A DNA stretch of 64,000 nt from an uncultured Clostridia bacterium (lineage in GTDB: Bacteria; Bacillota; Clostridia; Peptostreptococcales; Anaerovoracaceae), in assembly GCA_934233735.1 (NCBI GenBank), contig CAKQGQ010000006.1, forward strand, positions 1-64,000, written 5' to 3'. The translations under genes were made by a program, and so were the position numbers. Numbering within the stretch: position 1 is the stretch's first letter; every line of letters begins with the position of its first letter. The notes below the pieces were generated by a model, which saw only the letters and a list, made by a program, of their open reading frames with translations, was not told the DNA's origin and did not search any database. Below, in pieces: positions 1-8,529 of the stretch.

Positions 1-39
1 AGAATATCACAAGATACAAAAAATAGTTTTGCATCGTTT

Positions 40-74
40 ATCCTTGCTGCGTTCAGCATGAACGCAGCAAGGAT
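40..74. terminator. Perfect 15-bp hairpin after the sigma-like gene
   Basis: Positions 40-54 and 60-74 are exact reverse complements around a 5-nt loop. The hairpin lies just downstream of the stop codon of the minus-strand gene at 82-288. It lacks an immediate U-run on either strand, so it may be a weak terminator or an RNA 3'-end stabiliser rather than a classical intrinsic terminator. Confidence 0.5.
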
Positions 75-81
75 ATGCGTT

Positions 82-288
82 TTACAACCAAAAGGCTTTC
101 ATTTTTTCCAATATTTTTTGTTTGCGTTTATTGACGGCTTGCTGTGAGATATGCAGCACGCTTGCGACCTGTGTTTCCGTCAGCGGTTCCTTGCACAAAT
201 ATAAAAACCAAACCAATTCTTTTTCCTCATCTGTCAGACTGGCAAAAGCAATTTGCAGCTTATTTAGGTTTTCTCGCTTCTCCGCCAT
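82..288 (-). CDS. Small sigma-70 region 4-like helix-turn-helix protein
   Basis: A 68-residue protein whose whole length resembles region 4 of sigma-70 family factors. Residues 20-35 (DEEKELVWFLYL) match the helix before the DNA-binding motif, and about 37-59 form the helix-turn-helix (LTETQVASVLHISQQAV). Regions 2 and 3 are missing, so it cannot act as a normal sigma factor alone; it may be an accessory DNA-binding protein of the kind found on mobile elements. The ATG at 288 follows an AGGGA-type ribosome binding site. It lies downstream of the surface-protein gene, about 200 bp away, with a hairpin between them. Function is not established. Confidence 0.7.
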   Translation of the reverse strand: MAEKRENLNKLQIAFASLTDEEKELVWFLYLCKEPLTETQVASVLHISQQAVNKRKQKILEKMKAFWL

Positions 289-436
289 TTTTCCCTAAAC
301 TTGAAATAAATAACGGATTCGTTTAGGCTCATGGATACCGAGAAAAGTACGCCAGCCCTTTTCGCAGCAGCCAAGCCTTCGTTTCTTTCATTTCTGTTCA
401 CACACTTTCAGAAAATTGATGTTCCATTTTGAATAT
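289..436. other. Intergenic stretch, nothing recognised
   Basis: About 150 bp upstream of the sigma-like gene. I see no credible reading frame, RNA family or clear promoter; it should hold the promoter of the 82-288 gene if that gene is transcribed on its own. Confidence 0.4.
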
Positions 437-470
437 GCGAAAGCCCGACGGGTATCCGACGGGTTTTCGC
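437..470. terminator. Hairpin downstream of the giant surface protein gene
   Basis: A 15-bp stem (437-451 with 456-470, two mismatches, 4-nt loop) begins 17 bp after the stop of the minus-strand gene at 487. Its outer arms (GCGAAA / TTTTCGC) recur in the hairpin at 58664-58702, which follows the related giant gene at the other end of the window. The T-rich tail (472-475) is on the plus strand, so use as a minus-strand terminator is inferred from position. Confidence 0.55.
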
Positions 471-486
471 GTTTTCATTATGTGTC

Positions 487-3400
487 TTATTTCGTCCAGG
501 TTCTGCTCGCGTACTTGCACTGCTTGAGTGCGGTTTTTGCGGTGAGCTTGCCGTTTTCATCGTAAACTCTGATCTGAACCTTGTAGAAGTACTTTGTTCC
601 CTTCTTACCGCCGGTATTGGTGTAAGAAGCGGTCTTTTTCGTGACGGCTGCCTTGTAGCCTGCCGCCTTCTTCGTTGAGCGATAGAAGCGGTATTTTACG
701 GTATAGCCCGCGTCTTTGAGCTCTTTTATCATCGCCTTATCCTGCTTGTCGAGGCTGACGGTGACTTTGATGTTCTTCTTCGCGGTCTTCGCGGAGCGAG
801 CGACCAGTGTCAGCTTCGCAGTCAACGCCTTGGCATCAACCTGCGGTTCTTCGACTTCCAGTCCCAGTTCGTCCGCGTCAACGAGCGCAAAGGTCGAGAA
901 GTGCGGTGTGGTAAATTCGTAGTATTTCTTGCCGCCGATGGTCAGGACTTTGCCCGCCAGCTGTTCGATCTTGCCGTCATCTGCGATGTGAATTGCTGCA
1001 ACCTTCTTGTCAAGCAGCTTGGAAACAATTTCTGCAACCACTTTGACCTTACCCTTGTTGAAGTCAGAAATGACTTTATCGCCGGATTTGATCGTCAGCT
1101 TGAGCAAGTGACCGTTTGCGCCGGCAGCCTTCTTCTGTGCCTCGGTCGGTTTGGTTACTTTCGTAATCTCGATAATAACCGTATTACCTTTGGCTTCGCC
1201 GATAATCGTCTTGAGCGTTTCCTGATCGAGCGTCACCTTGCCGTTTTCGGTGTTCACCGTCAGATCGGCATTGGTCTTGTCTGCGACATTCTTCACGAAT
1301 TTTACATCAAGTGAAAGCTGTACGCTGTCCGCGCCCTTGCTGTCTGCCTTGCTGACCTCGAGGATAATTTCTGCGGACTTCTTCTCCGTAGCCTGTTTGA
1401 GAATCTCGCTTTGGTTCTCTGCCTTGACAGTCGCTGCCGCGGTACTGCCGCTGACCTTGACCTCGGTTGGAGAAGTTGTCGTTGCGGAGCCGGAAGCACC
1501 GGAAGTAGTGACGTCTTTGGCTTCGCCCTTTCCACTCATATCAATTACTTTATCTGTCGGCGGGTCTGTGTCCTCTGCTTCCAACCAGCGGTTTGGATAT
1601 GCTGGAACACTTCCTTCAAACGATGTTTCTAACTGGTAATCGTCGACATAATGCCATACGATAGAATCACCATTTGTTACATAGTAATCTTTCAATCCGA
1701 ATAACGGATGCTCTCCGTTTACGGTGTACATCCAGCCAGAATTCTTACCATTCGTAAATTCCCTTAGCCAGTATCCGCCATATCCTTTTGGTGCTTGAAT
1801 TGCGGATACATAGTTGTTTTCCGCACCGATATGACTCAACCCGGCATCTCGTAATGCCTTAGTGAACAGTTCATAAACGGATACACTTTCTTTGTTGAAA
1901 GTATAGCTTCTTGTTGCAATCCAAGTCACATACTTACTGTGATTAGAACTTCCAGCACTATGAACGGCATCACCAATCAAGCGGAAGGTAACGGTAGTCT
2001 TTCCTGTCGGCTGCTGTGTATCAGTCTTTTTAACTGTCAAGATGCAGGCTGTATATGTCAGAATGTTCTGTCCGCTTCCATTCTTTTTAACTGCACTAAT
2101 TGTATATTGCCCCGGTTCACTGATTTTTTCTGCAGGAATCGCAACCTTGCCTTTCTCATCTGTTATTATGTTGATTGACTTTCCGTTAAGCAAAATATCC
2201 GCGCCTGCGCAAGCGGTCTTTTCTCCATCTGTACCAACATCTTTCGATAGTAAGGTTAAATTCAAAGGACTTCCTGCCGTCAATGTCTGTTTTACATTTT
2301 CTTCAAACGCAGCATGCTGCATACCCTCATAATCTGCATTGTAGTAATATTCCACAATGTCGCCACCATTTACAAGTGTATTCGCAGGGTCGCTGCAGAC
2401 TTTACCGTTAATTTCACAAACCCAGCCTGCATTCTGACCCTTGTCAGATAGTTTTACAACATTCTTCGGTGTCAAAATCCCTTTCCTACAAGAGAAGCTC
2501 TTCTTGCTTACGCCATTTTGCATCGCATCGATAATTGCGTGCAATGCAGTATAGCCGCCATGATTATATTCCACATACTTTAACTTAGCTAAATCTTCTG
2601 GCTCACGGATTGTAAGCGCAGTCGGCACTTTTATGTAGGAATCGGCACTCGTAACACTTACGGTAACCTCACCGGATTGTTTGGGAATTTTAACCATATC
2701 CGCTAATCTGATCAGATGTGTACTCTCGTCCGATGTGACAGCATGAGTCCTCACAATTGTTTCATAGCCCTCTTTCGTTACATAATACTTATATGTCCCA
2801 TTGGATAATTCATAAGTACCGTCCGATTTCGGATTGATGACATTCCCTTTGCTGTTTTTAATGATTACAGAAGCTTCATTCTGTAGATTATCAAATTTTA
2901 CTTCATTCGGCGCAGCTTCTTGCTTTATGTTCAACTTATAATTTGAAAGTCTTTCGCCTTGCTGTTCATCTTTTTTATTGTACGATATGTGTTTTATAGA
3001 AAAATCAATGGCAGTATCATTATTTCCGCTCAGTGCAATGTTCTGTGTGCTTGTTACACTGCCAGTATATACTTTTTCACTTTTTTCTACTAAGCCTCCA
3101 AGCGTGATTATTGTTGTCAATTTTCCACTGTACTTTTTAGCGTTTGTGATTGTTCCTCCCGTGATACTTGCCATAACTGAAAGATTCATATTTTGTATAT
3201 TGTATGGTACCGTTATGTCATATGAATCAAAACAAGAAAGAAAGCCAGCACCGTATATTTCTTTTTCCGAATTATCTGAAAGCGCAAGGCGGTCAGTCAA
3301 GTCTTCCTCGTCGGCTTTAACTTTAACCTCATAATGACCATAGGCACCGGTATTTGTTCCTTCGTTAGTTGGAATACAATTTATTGTGTATGTTTTTGGA

Positions 3401-5691
3401 TAGCCTTTCTCCGGATTATTTGGTGTTACCACGATTTTGATTGTAGAGATTTCACCTGAAAATTTCTTTTTCGCTTCTAATATTTCTTCTTTATCATCGG
3501 CATAGACCTTGACCGTACAGTCAGAATGGATTGGCTTTGCTTCTATGAAAAACCCTGATTTTTCATAGACCATAAAGAATGCTTGTGGGACTATTCCCTC
3601 ATACAATGTATATCCTTTGCCCCGGTCTGCATTAAAGTTCATACCAAATTTTAATTCAGTCAAATTAGAATAGTTTTGTCTCTCATATTCTTCATTTTCC
3701 TCAGCATCTGTAACCCTAACTTCAATATCCGGCAAAACAGAATAATATCCGTTAATATTCTCTGCGGAATCCCCCCCTATGTAACTCGAGTTCATGCTTG
3801 CCTTATTTATTTTTCGATGTGCACTTTCATTCTCTCCGATTGATGTGGTATGAATCCGACCGTTACTTAAAACTGTTGTCCCTGCTTCATCAGCATAAAA
3901 CTCAATCGCGTTGTCCTTCGTAACAGTATACTGTACTCCCTCGCTTTTTACCGTACTGTCACCAAAGTCATATTCGACCCATGTTTCGTTAGGATAACCT
4001 GGGTTATAGATTGCTGCGAGCTTCGGGACTGGCATTTTCAATCCGTCGAATGTGATCCGCACTTTGTCTCCACTCACAATTGCCTTGTCAGGATGTGTAA
4101 GATTAGATATGGTAAGATCAAGACCTTTTGCGTAAACCACATGATACTGCGCCTTGTCTCCGGATTTTACTTCAACAATATTTGGACCTTCCTGAAGTTT
4201 AACAGTCCAAGTTGCGTCAGCATTCATTGTTCCATCGATCCATTCCGCGCTCCAGTCAGTAGCCAACGGTTTTTGTACCCTAACCGCGACATTTCCGTCC
4301 GTTTTTGGAGAAAAAGTATACTCAGCGTAAGAGTCTTTGTCTTTCCCATTCTCGGACTTAATATAGTAAACCGTATCATACTCGGATAGCCCTATACCTG
4401 TCTTGAATGTATCCTTGCTATCACTGTCAACATCAACCACTATAATTCCTGTGTTTTCTCTCCAAATTCCGCTGTAAACAAGTTCTTTCTTTACCGCTAA
4501 ATAATCCAGCGGATCATATGTTACTTTTACAACGCTGATGCCGGGGCTTGTCGCTTTTATTCTACCACTGTCGTCCACAGTAACAGATGCTGAACTACCA
4601 TTGTATTCCATCACCTCATAGTGATAATCCGGCTCTACATAGTAGTTCCCGGTTCCTGTTTCGACAGCTTGCCACGATCTAAAAGTCGTGATATCAAAGC
4701 TTTCTCCTTCTTTAAGCTGCAGATACCTGCTGTCCGGAAGGTTCATATACAGGTTTGCTTCATAAAACGACTGGGATTCATCTCTTATTTCGTCAGCATT
4801 TGTTCTATCCTTTAATCCGCTAATAACAAGTGGATTTGCCCCAGCGTCATAGTGCATTGTATTAAATGTAGACGCTTTTGTTATCTTATCTTGTTGCCTA
4901 ACTTCGTAGTGAAGTTTTGTATTGTCTGGTACTTCACATATATAAGTTGTTATTCCATTTTCTGTTGTCCCTGCTCCACATTCTATTTTCTCTAAAGGTC
5001 TATAGAATTTAACCCGATGGTAAATCTTAAGTTCGGCTCCTTCTGGGGTTTGAATCTTTATTTGCTTCTTTTTCGCCACTAGGAACTTCCCACTGTCCGA
5101 GAGATTCAATGCTTGAAAAGTATCCGCCTTTGCGGACGCATAGACATACATAATTCCACTGCTGCCCCAATAAGTCTCTGTCGCGTCAGAAAGGAAGTTG
5201 TACTTGTAATAATCTCTTCCCTCTAAGGCTGGCAGTACAAACGAATTTCCTGCTGCACCTGGGGAATAAGAAAATTCATCACTGCTGTTTTTAACCTCAA
5301 TTGAGTACCCAATTCCATTATCTTCTATCTCGTTTTTACTGAAAACAATTTGGCGCAGAACAATTTCCGGATGTGACCCATCTACATCGAATTTCCCTTT
5401 GCCTATATCCGTTCCATCCTTTGCATGAGCTGCATAATAATAGGTTCCTTTTTGATACGGAATAGAGTTTACATTATACTCACCATCAATACCAGATAAC
5501 ATTGATACCGCATTTCCCGAACTGTCAGTAATCGAGATTGAGAATTCGCCTGTCTTTATTAAAAATTCTTTCCCACTTTCGCTCGAGAGGATTCCCCCAT
5601 ATGCACTTGTTGGAAGCATAGTCGTGATGATAAATAAAGACAGAAGTAAACTCATTAACTTTCCAAAACGCTTTTTTATAATACTATTCAT
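487..5691 (-). CDS. Giant secreted surface protein with two DUF4430-type domains
   Basis: About 1,734 residues. I place the start at 5691, where the ATG follows GAGGAGAC; an in-frame ATG 60 bp upstream has no ribosome binding site. Residues 1-31 look like a signal peptide (basic start, LMSLLLSLFIITTMLP core, cut near TSAYG). The long middle is beta-rich repeat-like sequence including a bacterial Ig-like part. Two DUF4430-like (transcobalamin beta-domain type) regions lie near residues 1010-1115 and 1230-1350, each with the typical 'GWxxxxNG' and 'GDxxxxxY' patterns. The last ~110 residues form a lysine-rich, fibronectin-like module that recurs in the protein at 58811-64000. No LPXTG motif or SLH repeats are seen, so the wall-attachment mode is unknown. 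It is 64 bp downstream of the smaller DUF4430 gene and probably co-transcribed. Ligand binding (possibly corrinoid) is inference. Confidence 0.85.
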   Translation of the reverse strand: MNSIIKKRFGKLMSLLLSLFIITTMLPTSAYGGILSSESGKEFLIKTGEFSISITDSSGNAVSMLSGIDGEYNVNSIPYQKGTYYYAAHAKDGTDIGKGKFDVDGSHPEIVLRQIVFSKNEIEDNGIGYSIEVKNSSDEFSYSPGAAGNSFVLPALEGRDYYKYNFLSDATETYWGSSGIMYVYASAKADTFQALNLSDSGKFLVAKKKQIKIQTPEGAELKIYHRVKFYRPLEKIECGAGTTENGITTYICEVPDNTKLHYEVRQQDKITKASTFNTMHYDAGANPLVISGLKDRTNADEIRDESQSFYEANLYMNLPDSRYLQLKEGESFDITTFRSWQAVETGTGNYYVEPDYHYEVMEYNGSSASVTVDDSGRIKATSPGISVVKVTYDPLDYLAVKKELVYSGIWRENTGIIVVDVDSDSKDTFKTGIGLSEYDTVYYIKSENGKDKDSYAEYTFSPKTDGNVAVRVQKPLATDWSAEWIDGTMNADATWTVKLQEGPNIVEVKSGDKAQYHVVYAKGLDLTISNLTHPDKAIVSGDKVRITFDGLKMPVPKLAAIYNPGYPNETWVEYDFGDSTVKSEGVQYTVTKDNAIEFYADEAGTTVLSNGRIHTTSIGENESAHRKINKASMNSSYIGGDSAENINGYYSVLPDIEVRVTDAEENEEYERQNYSNLTELKFGMNFNADRGKGYTLYEGIVPQAFFMVYEKSGFFIEAKPIHSDCTVKVYADDKEEILEAKKKFSGEISTIKIVVTPNNPEKGYPKTYTINCIPTNEGTNTGAYGHYEVKVKADEEDLTDRLALSDNSEKEIYGAGFLSCFDSYDITVPYNIQNMNLSVMASITGGTITNAKKYSGKLTTIITLGGLVEKSEKVYTGSVTSTQNIALSGNNDTAIDFSIKHISYNKKDEQQGERLSNYKLNIKQEAAPNEVKFDNLQNEASVIIKNSKGNVINPKSDGTYELSNGTYKYYVTKEGYETIVRTHAVTSDESTHLIRLADMVKIPKQSGEVTVSVTSADSYIKVPTALTIREPEDLAKLKYVEYNHGGYTALHAIIDAMQNGVSKKSFSCRKGILTPKNVVKLSDKGQNAGWVCEINGKVCSDPANTLVNGGDIVEYYYNADYEGMQHAAFEENVKQTLTAGSPLNLTLLSKDVGTDGEKTACAGADILLNGKSINIITDEKGKVAIPAEKISEPGQYTISAVKKNGSGQNILTYTACILTVKKTDTQQPTGKTTVTFRLIGDAVHSAGSSNHSKYVTWIATRSYTFNKESVSVYELFTKALRDAGLSHIGAENNYVSAIQAPKGYGGYWLREFTNGKNSGWMYTVNGEHPLFGLKDYYVTNGDSIVWHYVDDYQLETSFEGSVPAYPNRWLEAEDTDPPTDKVIDMSGKGEAKDVTTSGASGSATTTSPTEVKVSGSTAAATVKAENQSEILKQATEKKSAEIILEVSKADSKGADSVQLSLDVKFVKNVADKTNADLTVNTENGKVTLDQETLKTIIGEAKGNTVIIEITKVTKPTEAQKKAAGANGHLLKLTIKSGDKVISDFNKGKVKVVAEIVSKLLDKKVAAIHIADDGKIEQLAGKVLTIGGKKYYEFTTPHFSTFALVDADELGLEVEEPQVDAKALTAKLTLVARSAKTAKKNIKVTVSLDKQDKAMIKELKDAGYTVKYRFYRSTKKAAGYKAAVTKKTASYTNTGGKKGTKYFYKVQIRVYDENGKLTAKTALKQCKYASRTWTK

Positions 5692-5755
5692 TGTCTCCTC
5701 TTCTTTCAATGCATATGGGCGTATCATTTTTTTCAATACGCCCACATCCAACTAA

Positions 5756-6688
5756 TCAGTTTTGCCCATTTAATTGATTCAGTTTTGCAGTATTATAGCC
5801 TGCAATGTCTGCATATGCTCCATATACCCAATAAACAACATCTCCTGATTTGACGCTGTATTCTCCTGCACCAATTAAAAGAGAATCTGAAGCTATTTCC
5901 CATGTATTAGATGCATTTTTCCGCATTACACAATAGTTCCATCCATTTGTGTATGTGCTGTCTGGACCAATCCCATCGATTGACTCGACATAACTACCAG
6001 CATAGCCTACCGATAAACTGTATCCCTCAGTAGTCGTAAACATTTCTAATGCTGTACCTGCTGTTGCAAAAGTCTGTGCTGCTTGTGCCTGATTATAAAA
6101 CGCTGAACCTGTATTTGCCTTTGTAACAGTTAAATTGCTTTTATCACCCAAGCTTCCATTGCTCACTTTATCCTCGACAATCACCCTCACATTTCCGACT
6201 GATGCGTAGGCAGATGCACTTTTCTCAAGAACGATTGTGAAGTTTACGCTTCCACCATCATAGTTTGCCTGAATTGTGCATGACCCAGCTTCAGTACCGA
6301 CTAACGTAACTACAACCTGACTATCATAGGTTCCTGCTGTCCCAGAAACACTATCTACAGCCGTTCCCGTTGATGCAACAGTCGCAATACTTGTATCTGA
6401 ACTTGTCCAGGATACAGCCTGCGCATCTGCTTGGCTGTTAAAGCCAATCGCTTGCCAATAGTTTCCAGCTTTGGATGCGGCAACAGTAAAACTCGTAATT
6501 GCTGTGCCAGATGCATTCGTATAACTTACTGAGCCATCCTCTGCTGTCACGATTGTCGCAAAGTTATGGTACATTGCGTTTGATGCCGCAGTAAGATTCG
6601 TTGTTGCAAATGCAACACTACTCATGGCGAATACCATCACCAGTGCGAGGACTATGGCAAGTCCCTTTTTCATTGTTCTTTTATTCAT
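5756..6688 (-). CDS. Secreted DUF4430 domain protein
   Basis: About 310 residues. The ATG at 6688 follows a near-perfect TCAGGAGGT site; the frame stays open 39 bp further upstream without a site. Residues 1-29 are a signal peptide (MNKRTMKKG, hydrophobic core, cut after AFA). Residues ~60-165 look like a bacterial Ig-like (Big2) fold, with 'VSWTSSDTSIATV'. The C-terminal ~120 residues fit a DUF4430-type domain (NGWNYCVMRK, GDVVYWVYGAY). It contains no wall-anchor signal, so it may be released or bind the giant partner encoded 64 bp downstream. A structured ~180-nt leader precedes it, and a cobalamin riboswitch lies further upstream on the same strand. Confidence 0.85.
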   Translation of the reverse strand: MNKRTMKKGLAIVLALVMVFAMSSVAFATTNLTAASNAMYHNFATIVTAEDGSVSYTNASGTAITSFTVAASKAGNYWQAIGFNSQADAQAVSWTSSDTSIATVASTGTAVDSVSGTAGTYDSQVVVTLVGTEAGSCTIQANYDGGSVNFTIVLEKSASAYASVGNVRVIVEDKVSNGSLGDKSNLTVTKANTGSAFYNQAQAAQTFATAGTALEMFTTTEGYSLSVGYAGSYVESIDGIGPDSTYTNGWNYCVMRKNASNTWEIASDSLLIGAGEYSVKSGDVVYWVYGAYADIAGYNTAKLNQLNGQN

Positions 6689-6699
6689 GCGTATACCTC

Positions 6700-6870
6700 C
6701 TGAATAAAATCCCTCAGCATTTCTCACTACTCATGGCAGTACAAGTAACTCGAAACGCACCTATCTGTTTGTGATTATCTTTCGGCAACTGCCTGCCGTA
6801 TCTACAGGCGGAGAATAGTTTCTTTCCCTTGTGGCATGGAAAGCCTGCCGTTTCTCCGTCGTATATTTAT
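6700..6870 (-). promoter_or_regulatory. Structured leader of the DUF4430 gene, family unknown
   Basis: The ~180 nt between the HNH-repeat gene and the DUF4430 gene contain several pairable segments on the minus strand: GGAGAAAC...ATTCTCC, GCCTG...CAGGC and GGCAGTTGCC. I tested it by eye against cobalamin, c-di-GMP-I, c-di-GMP-II and NiCo riboswitch cores and could not match any. It may be a leader regulatory RNA or the terminator region of the preceding gene. Confidence 0.35.
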
Positions 6871-6871
6871 T

Positions 6872-7261
6872 CTATTCCACCCCTTCTTTAAGCCTTGCAG
6901 CTTCTGCCGCCTGCTGCTCGCGAAGCTGCCGGCGGTATTCCTTATGACGCTCGCGTTTTTCACGCCGCCGTTTCTTGCCTTCCAAATAATGTTCCGCGAC
7001 CGGTCTGGTGCCTGCTTTTTCGAGCATTCTCGGCCATGGACCGAACCGGTATTTCAGCTCCCGATCATACAGCACGTCTTTTCGGGTGGGCTCTCTACCG
7101 CATTCCCGGACGAAGTCCCGCACAAGCTGCAGCAATTCTTCGTCGCTCATTTTCTTATATGGCTCGCTCAGCCGTTTTAATTCCCTTCCTTTTTCGCCTT
7201 CCGTCATTTCCGGATTTTCCTTAATTTTGCGTTTTATTTCCTGCTGCTGTGCCTGCTCCAT
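6872..7261 (-). CDS. Small protein with homing-endonuclease-associated repeat
   Basis: About 129 residues from the ATG at 7261, which follows GAGAGGAAAA; a start 21 bp upstream lacks a site. Residues ~45-85 (ELLQLVRDFVRECGREPTRK, then RFGPWPRMLEKAG) match the short helical DNA-binding repeat found beside HNH homing endonucleases. No HNH nuclease core is present. The C-terminal 40 residues are extremely basic and probably helical (KKRRREKRERHKEYRRQ). It lies between the riboswitch/terminator and the DUF4430 genes on the same strand. The protein probably binds DNA; a link to cobalamin is not evident. Confidence 0.65.
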   Translation of the reverse strand: MEQAQQQEIKRKIKENPEMTEGEKGRELKRLSEPYKKMSDEELLQLVRDFVRECGREPTRKDVLYDRELKYRFGPWPRMLEKAGTRPVAEHYLEGKKRRREKRERHKEYRRQLREQQAAEAARLKEGVE

Positions 7262-7350
7262 GTTTTCCTCTCTTATACACATTTTTTATCTGAAGCCCCA
7301 TGGGCGATGCCTTCCTAATGCGGCACCGCCCGAAAAGGATGAAAAGATAC

Positions 7351-7379
7351 AAAAAAAGACTGCCGTCTCTTTGGCAGTC
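7351..7379 (-). terminator. Intrinsic terminator downstream of the cobalamin riboswitch
   Basis: On the minus strand GACTGCC pairs with GGCAGTC around an 8-nt loop, followed directly by seven U. It sits about 190 nt after the riboswitch core and before the HNH-repeat and DUF4430 genes. It is therefore a candidate expression platform, though the distance is longer than usual. Confidence 0.8.
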
Positions 7380-7544
7380 CGCATCCATCACATACATTCT
7401 GTTTCCGCACATAGCTCTCCCGCGTGAGATTTTCCCCATGCTGCTTTGCACGTATCAGCCGAAAAGTGCCGCCGAGCAATCCTCCTGCCGTTGTAACAGG
7501 AAAATCCTTTTGTCCGCTTACCTTTTCGCAACGATGTATCCTTC
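7380..7544 (-). other. Leader segment between riboswitch and terminator, no convincing gene
   Basis: This 165-nt stretch has an AGGAGG at 7480-7485 (minus) and one frame stays open, but no family resemblance or normal start is seen. The pairable segments CCTGTT/CGGCAGG and others suggest it belongs to the folded leader. I read it as non-coding, or as the remnant of a lost riboswitch-controlled gene. Confidence 0.35.
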
Positions 7545-7668
7545 TGCCTCAGAGAAATTGTTTACATCCAAGCGATAGCTCGTCTCCTGACTTGTCCTGT
7601 CTGTGCAGGCATTACAGTTGCTGAGAAACAGGGAGGACTTTCACCTCACATCCGTTAGCTACCCTTGT
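7545..7668 (-). ncRNA. Cobalamin riboswitch
   Basis: Reading the minus strand, the conserved blocks occur in order: GAGGTGAAAGTCCTCC (GGTGAAA.TCC core), then CAGCAACTGTAATG (the CACTGT-type block), then AAGTCAGGAGACGAGC (the B12 box, AGYCAGRAGACC family). Segments near 7660 (GTAGCTAAC) and 7577 (GAGCTATC) can close the outer stem. The variable arm between the second block and the B12 box is short, as in the compact adenosyl-/aquo-cobalamin subtypes. No B12 synthesis or uptake gene of a known family follows; the downstream genes are the HNH-repeat gene and the DUF4430 surface proteins. Confidence 0.88.
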
Positions 7669-7811
7669 TGCTGTTTTTCTTTTTTTATAAAGTTATGCAA
7701 AGTTTATCACAAAAAACACATAGAGTCAACATGTTTTTCTACTTTTTTAACGAATTTTCGATAATCTGCGATGACCTTCGCAGAAAATGTGTTGCCGACA
7801 TTGTTAGCGGA

Positions 7812-8513
7812 TTATCTTTCCTGCAGCAACGCAAGCTCCTCCTCACTCATCTCCCGGCATTCGCCCTCCGCGAGGTCCGCAGGAAGCGTGAGTCTGCCCA
7901 TTCCGAGGCGCTTCAGTTCCAGCACTTCGGCACCGAAGCAGCCGAACATACGCTTAATCTGATGATAGCGTCCTTCCCGCAGCGTAACCTCCGCTGTTTT
8001 TTCTCCTGTCTTTATCAAATCAGCGGCTTTGCTCACGCCATCATTCAGCATCACACCTTCTGAGAATCCAAGACGCATTTCCTCCGTGACCGGAATATCG
8101 AGCTCGACATGATAAAGCTTCGGCACATGTTTTTTCGGTGCCAGGATATTATGCGCCAGTGCGCCATCATCTGTAATTATCATCAAACCCGTCGTATCGC
8201 GATCCAGTCTGCCTGCCGGAAAAAGATCCCGCCCGCGGTATTCCTGCGGCACCAGCTCCAGAACGATTGGATGGTCTCTGTCCTCAGTCGCCGATATATA
8301 GCCCTTTGGTTTATTCAGTACCAAATACAGATTCCGTTTAAATTCCAAAGGTTTTCCGTCGACCGTAAGCAGCATGGTCATCGGATCGGCTTTTTCCGAC
8401 GAGGAAGATACAATCCTGCCGTCCACAGCGATTCGCCCTTTTGCAATCAGTGCTTTGACTTCTTTTCGCGAATATTGCCCCTGAGAGGCAATAATTTTAT
8501 CAATTCTTTCCAA
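7812..8513 (-). CDS. rsuA: 16S rRNA pseudouridine synthase RsuA family
   Basis: 233 residues, normal for the family. Residues 1-48 are an S4 RNA-binding domain and ~60-225 the RsuA/RluB/E/F catalytic domain. The catalytic aspartate is Asp104 in GRLDRDTTGL; 'NKPKGYISA' and 'REGRYHQIKRMF' are the other family motifs. It converts one uridine of small-subunit rRNA to pseudouridine. The start codon is TTG at 8513, 5-8 nt after a GGAGAAG ribosome binding site. It lies 16 bp downstream of the YitT gene on the same strand. Which uridine is modified cannot be fixed by sequence reading alone. Confidence 0.92.
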   Translation of the reverse strand: MERIDKIIASQGQYSRKEVKALIAKGRIAVDGRIVSSSSEKADPMTMLLTVDGKPLEFKRNLYLVLNKPKGYISATEDRDHPIVLELVPQEYRGRDLFPAGRLDRDTTGLMIITDDGALAHNILAPKKHVPKLYHVELDIPVTEEMRLGFSEGVMLNDGVSKAADLIKTGEKTAEVTLREGRYHQIKRMFGCFGAEVLELKRLGMGRLTLPADLAEGECREMSEEELALLQER

Positions 8514-8529
8514 AAGTTCTTCTCCTGTT

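Noticed and set aside
6700..6870. Second cobalamin or c-di-GMP riboswitch before the DUF4430 gene
   Set aside because: The conserved blocks (GGTGAAA.TCC, CACTGT, B12 box; or GACGCAAAGCC) are absent, so only an unassigned leader is claimed.
7221..7451. 76-codon frame across the riboswitch terminator
   Set aside because: It runs through the terminator hairpin and overlaps the HNH-repeat gene start; no ribosome binding site.
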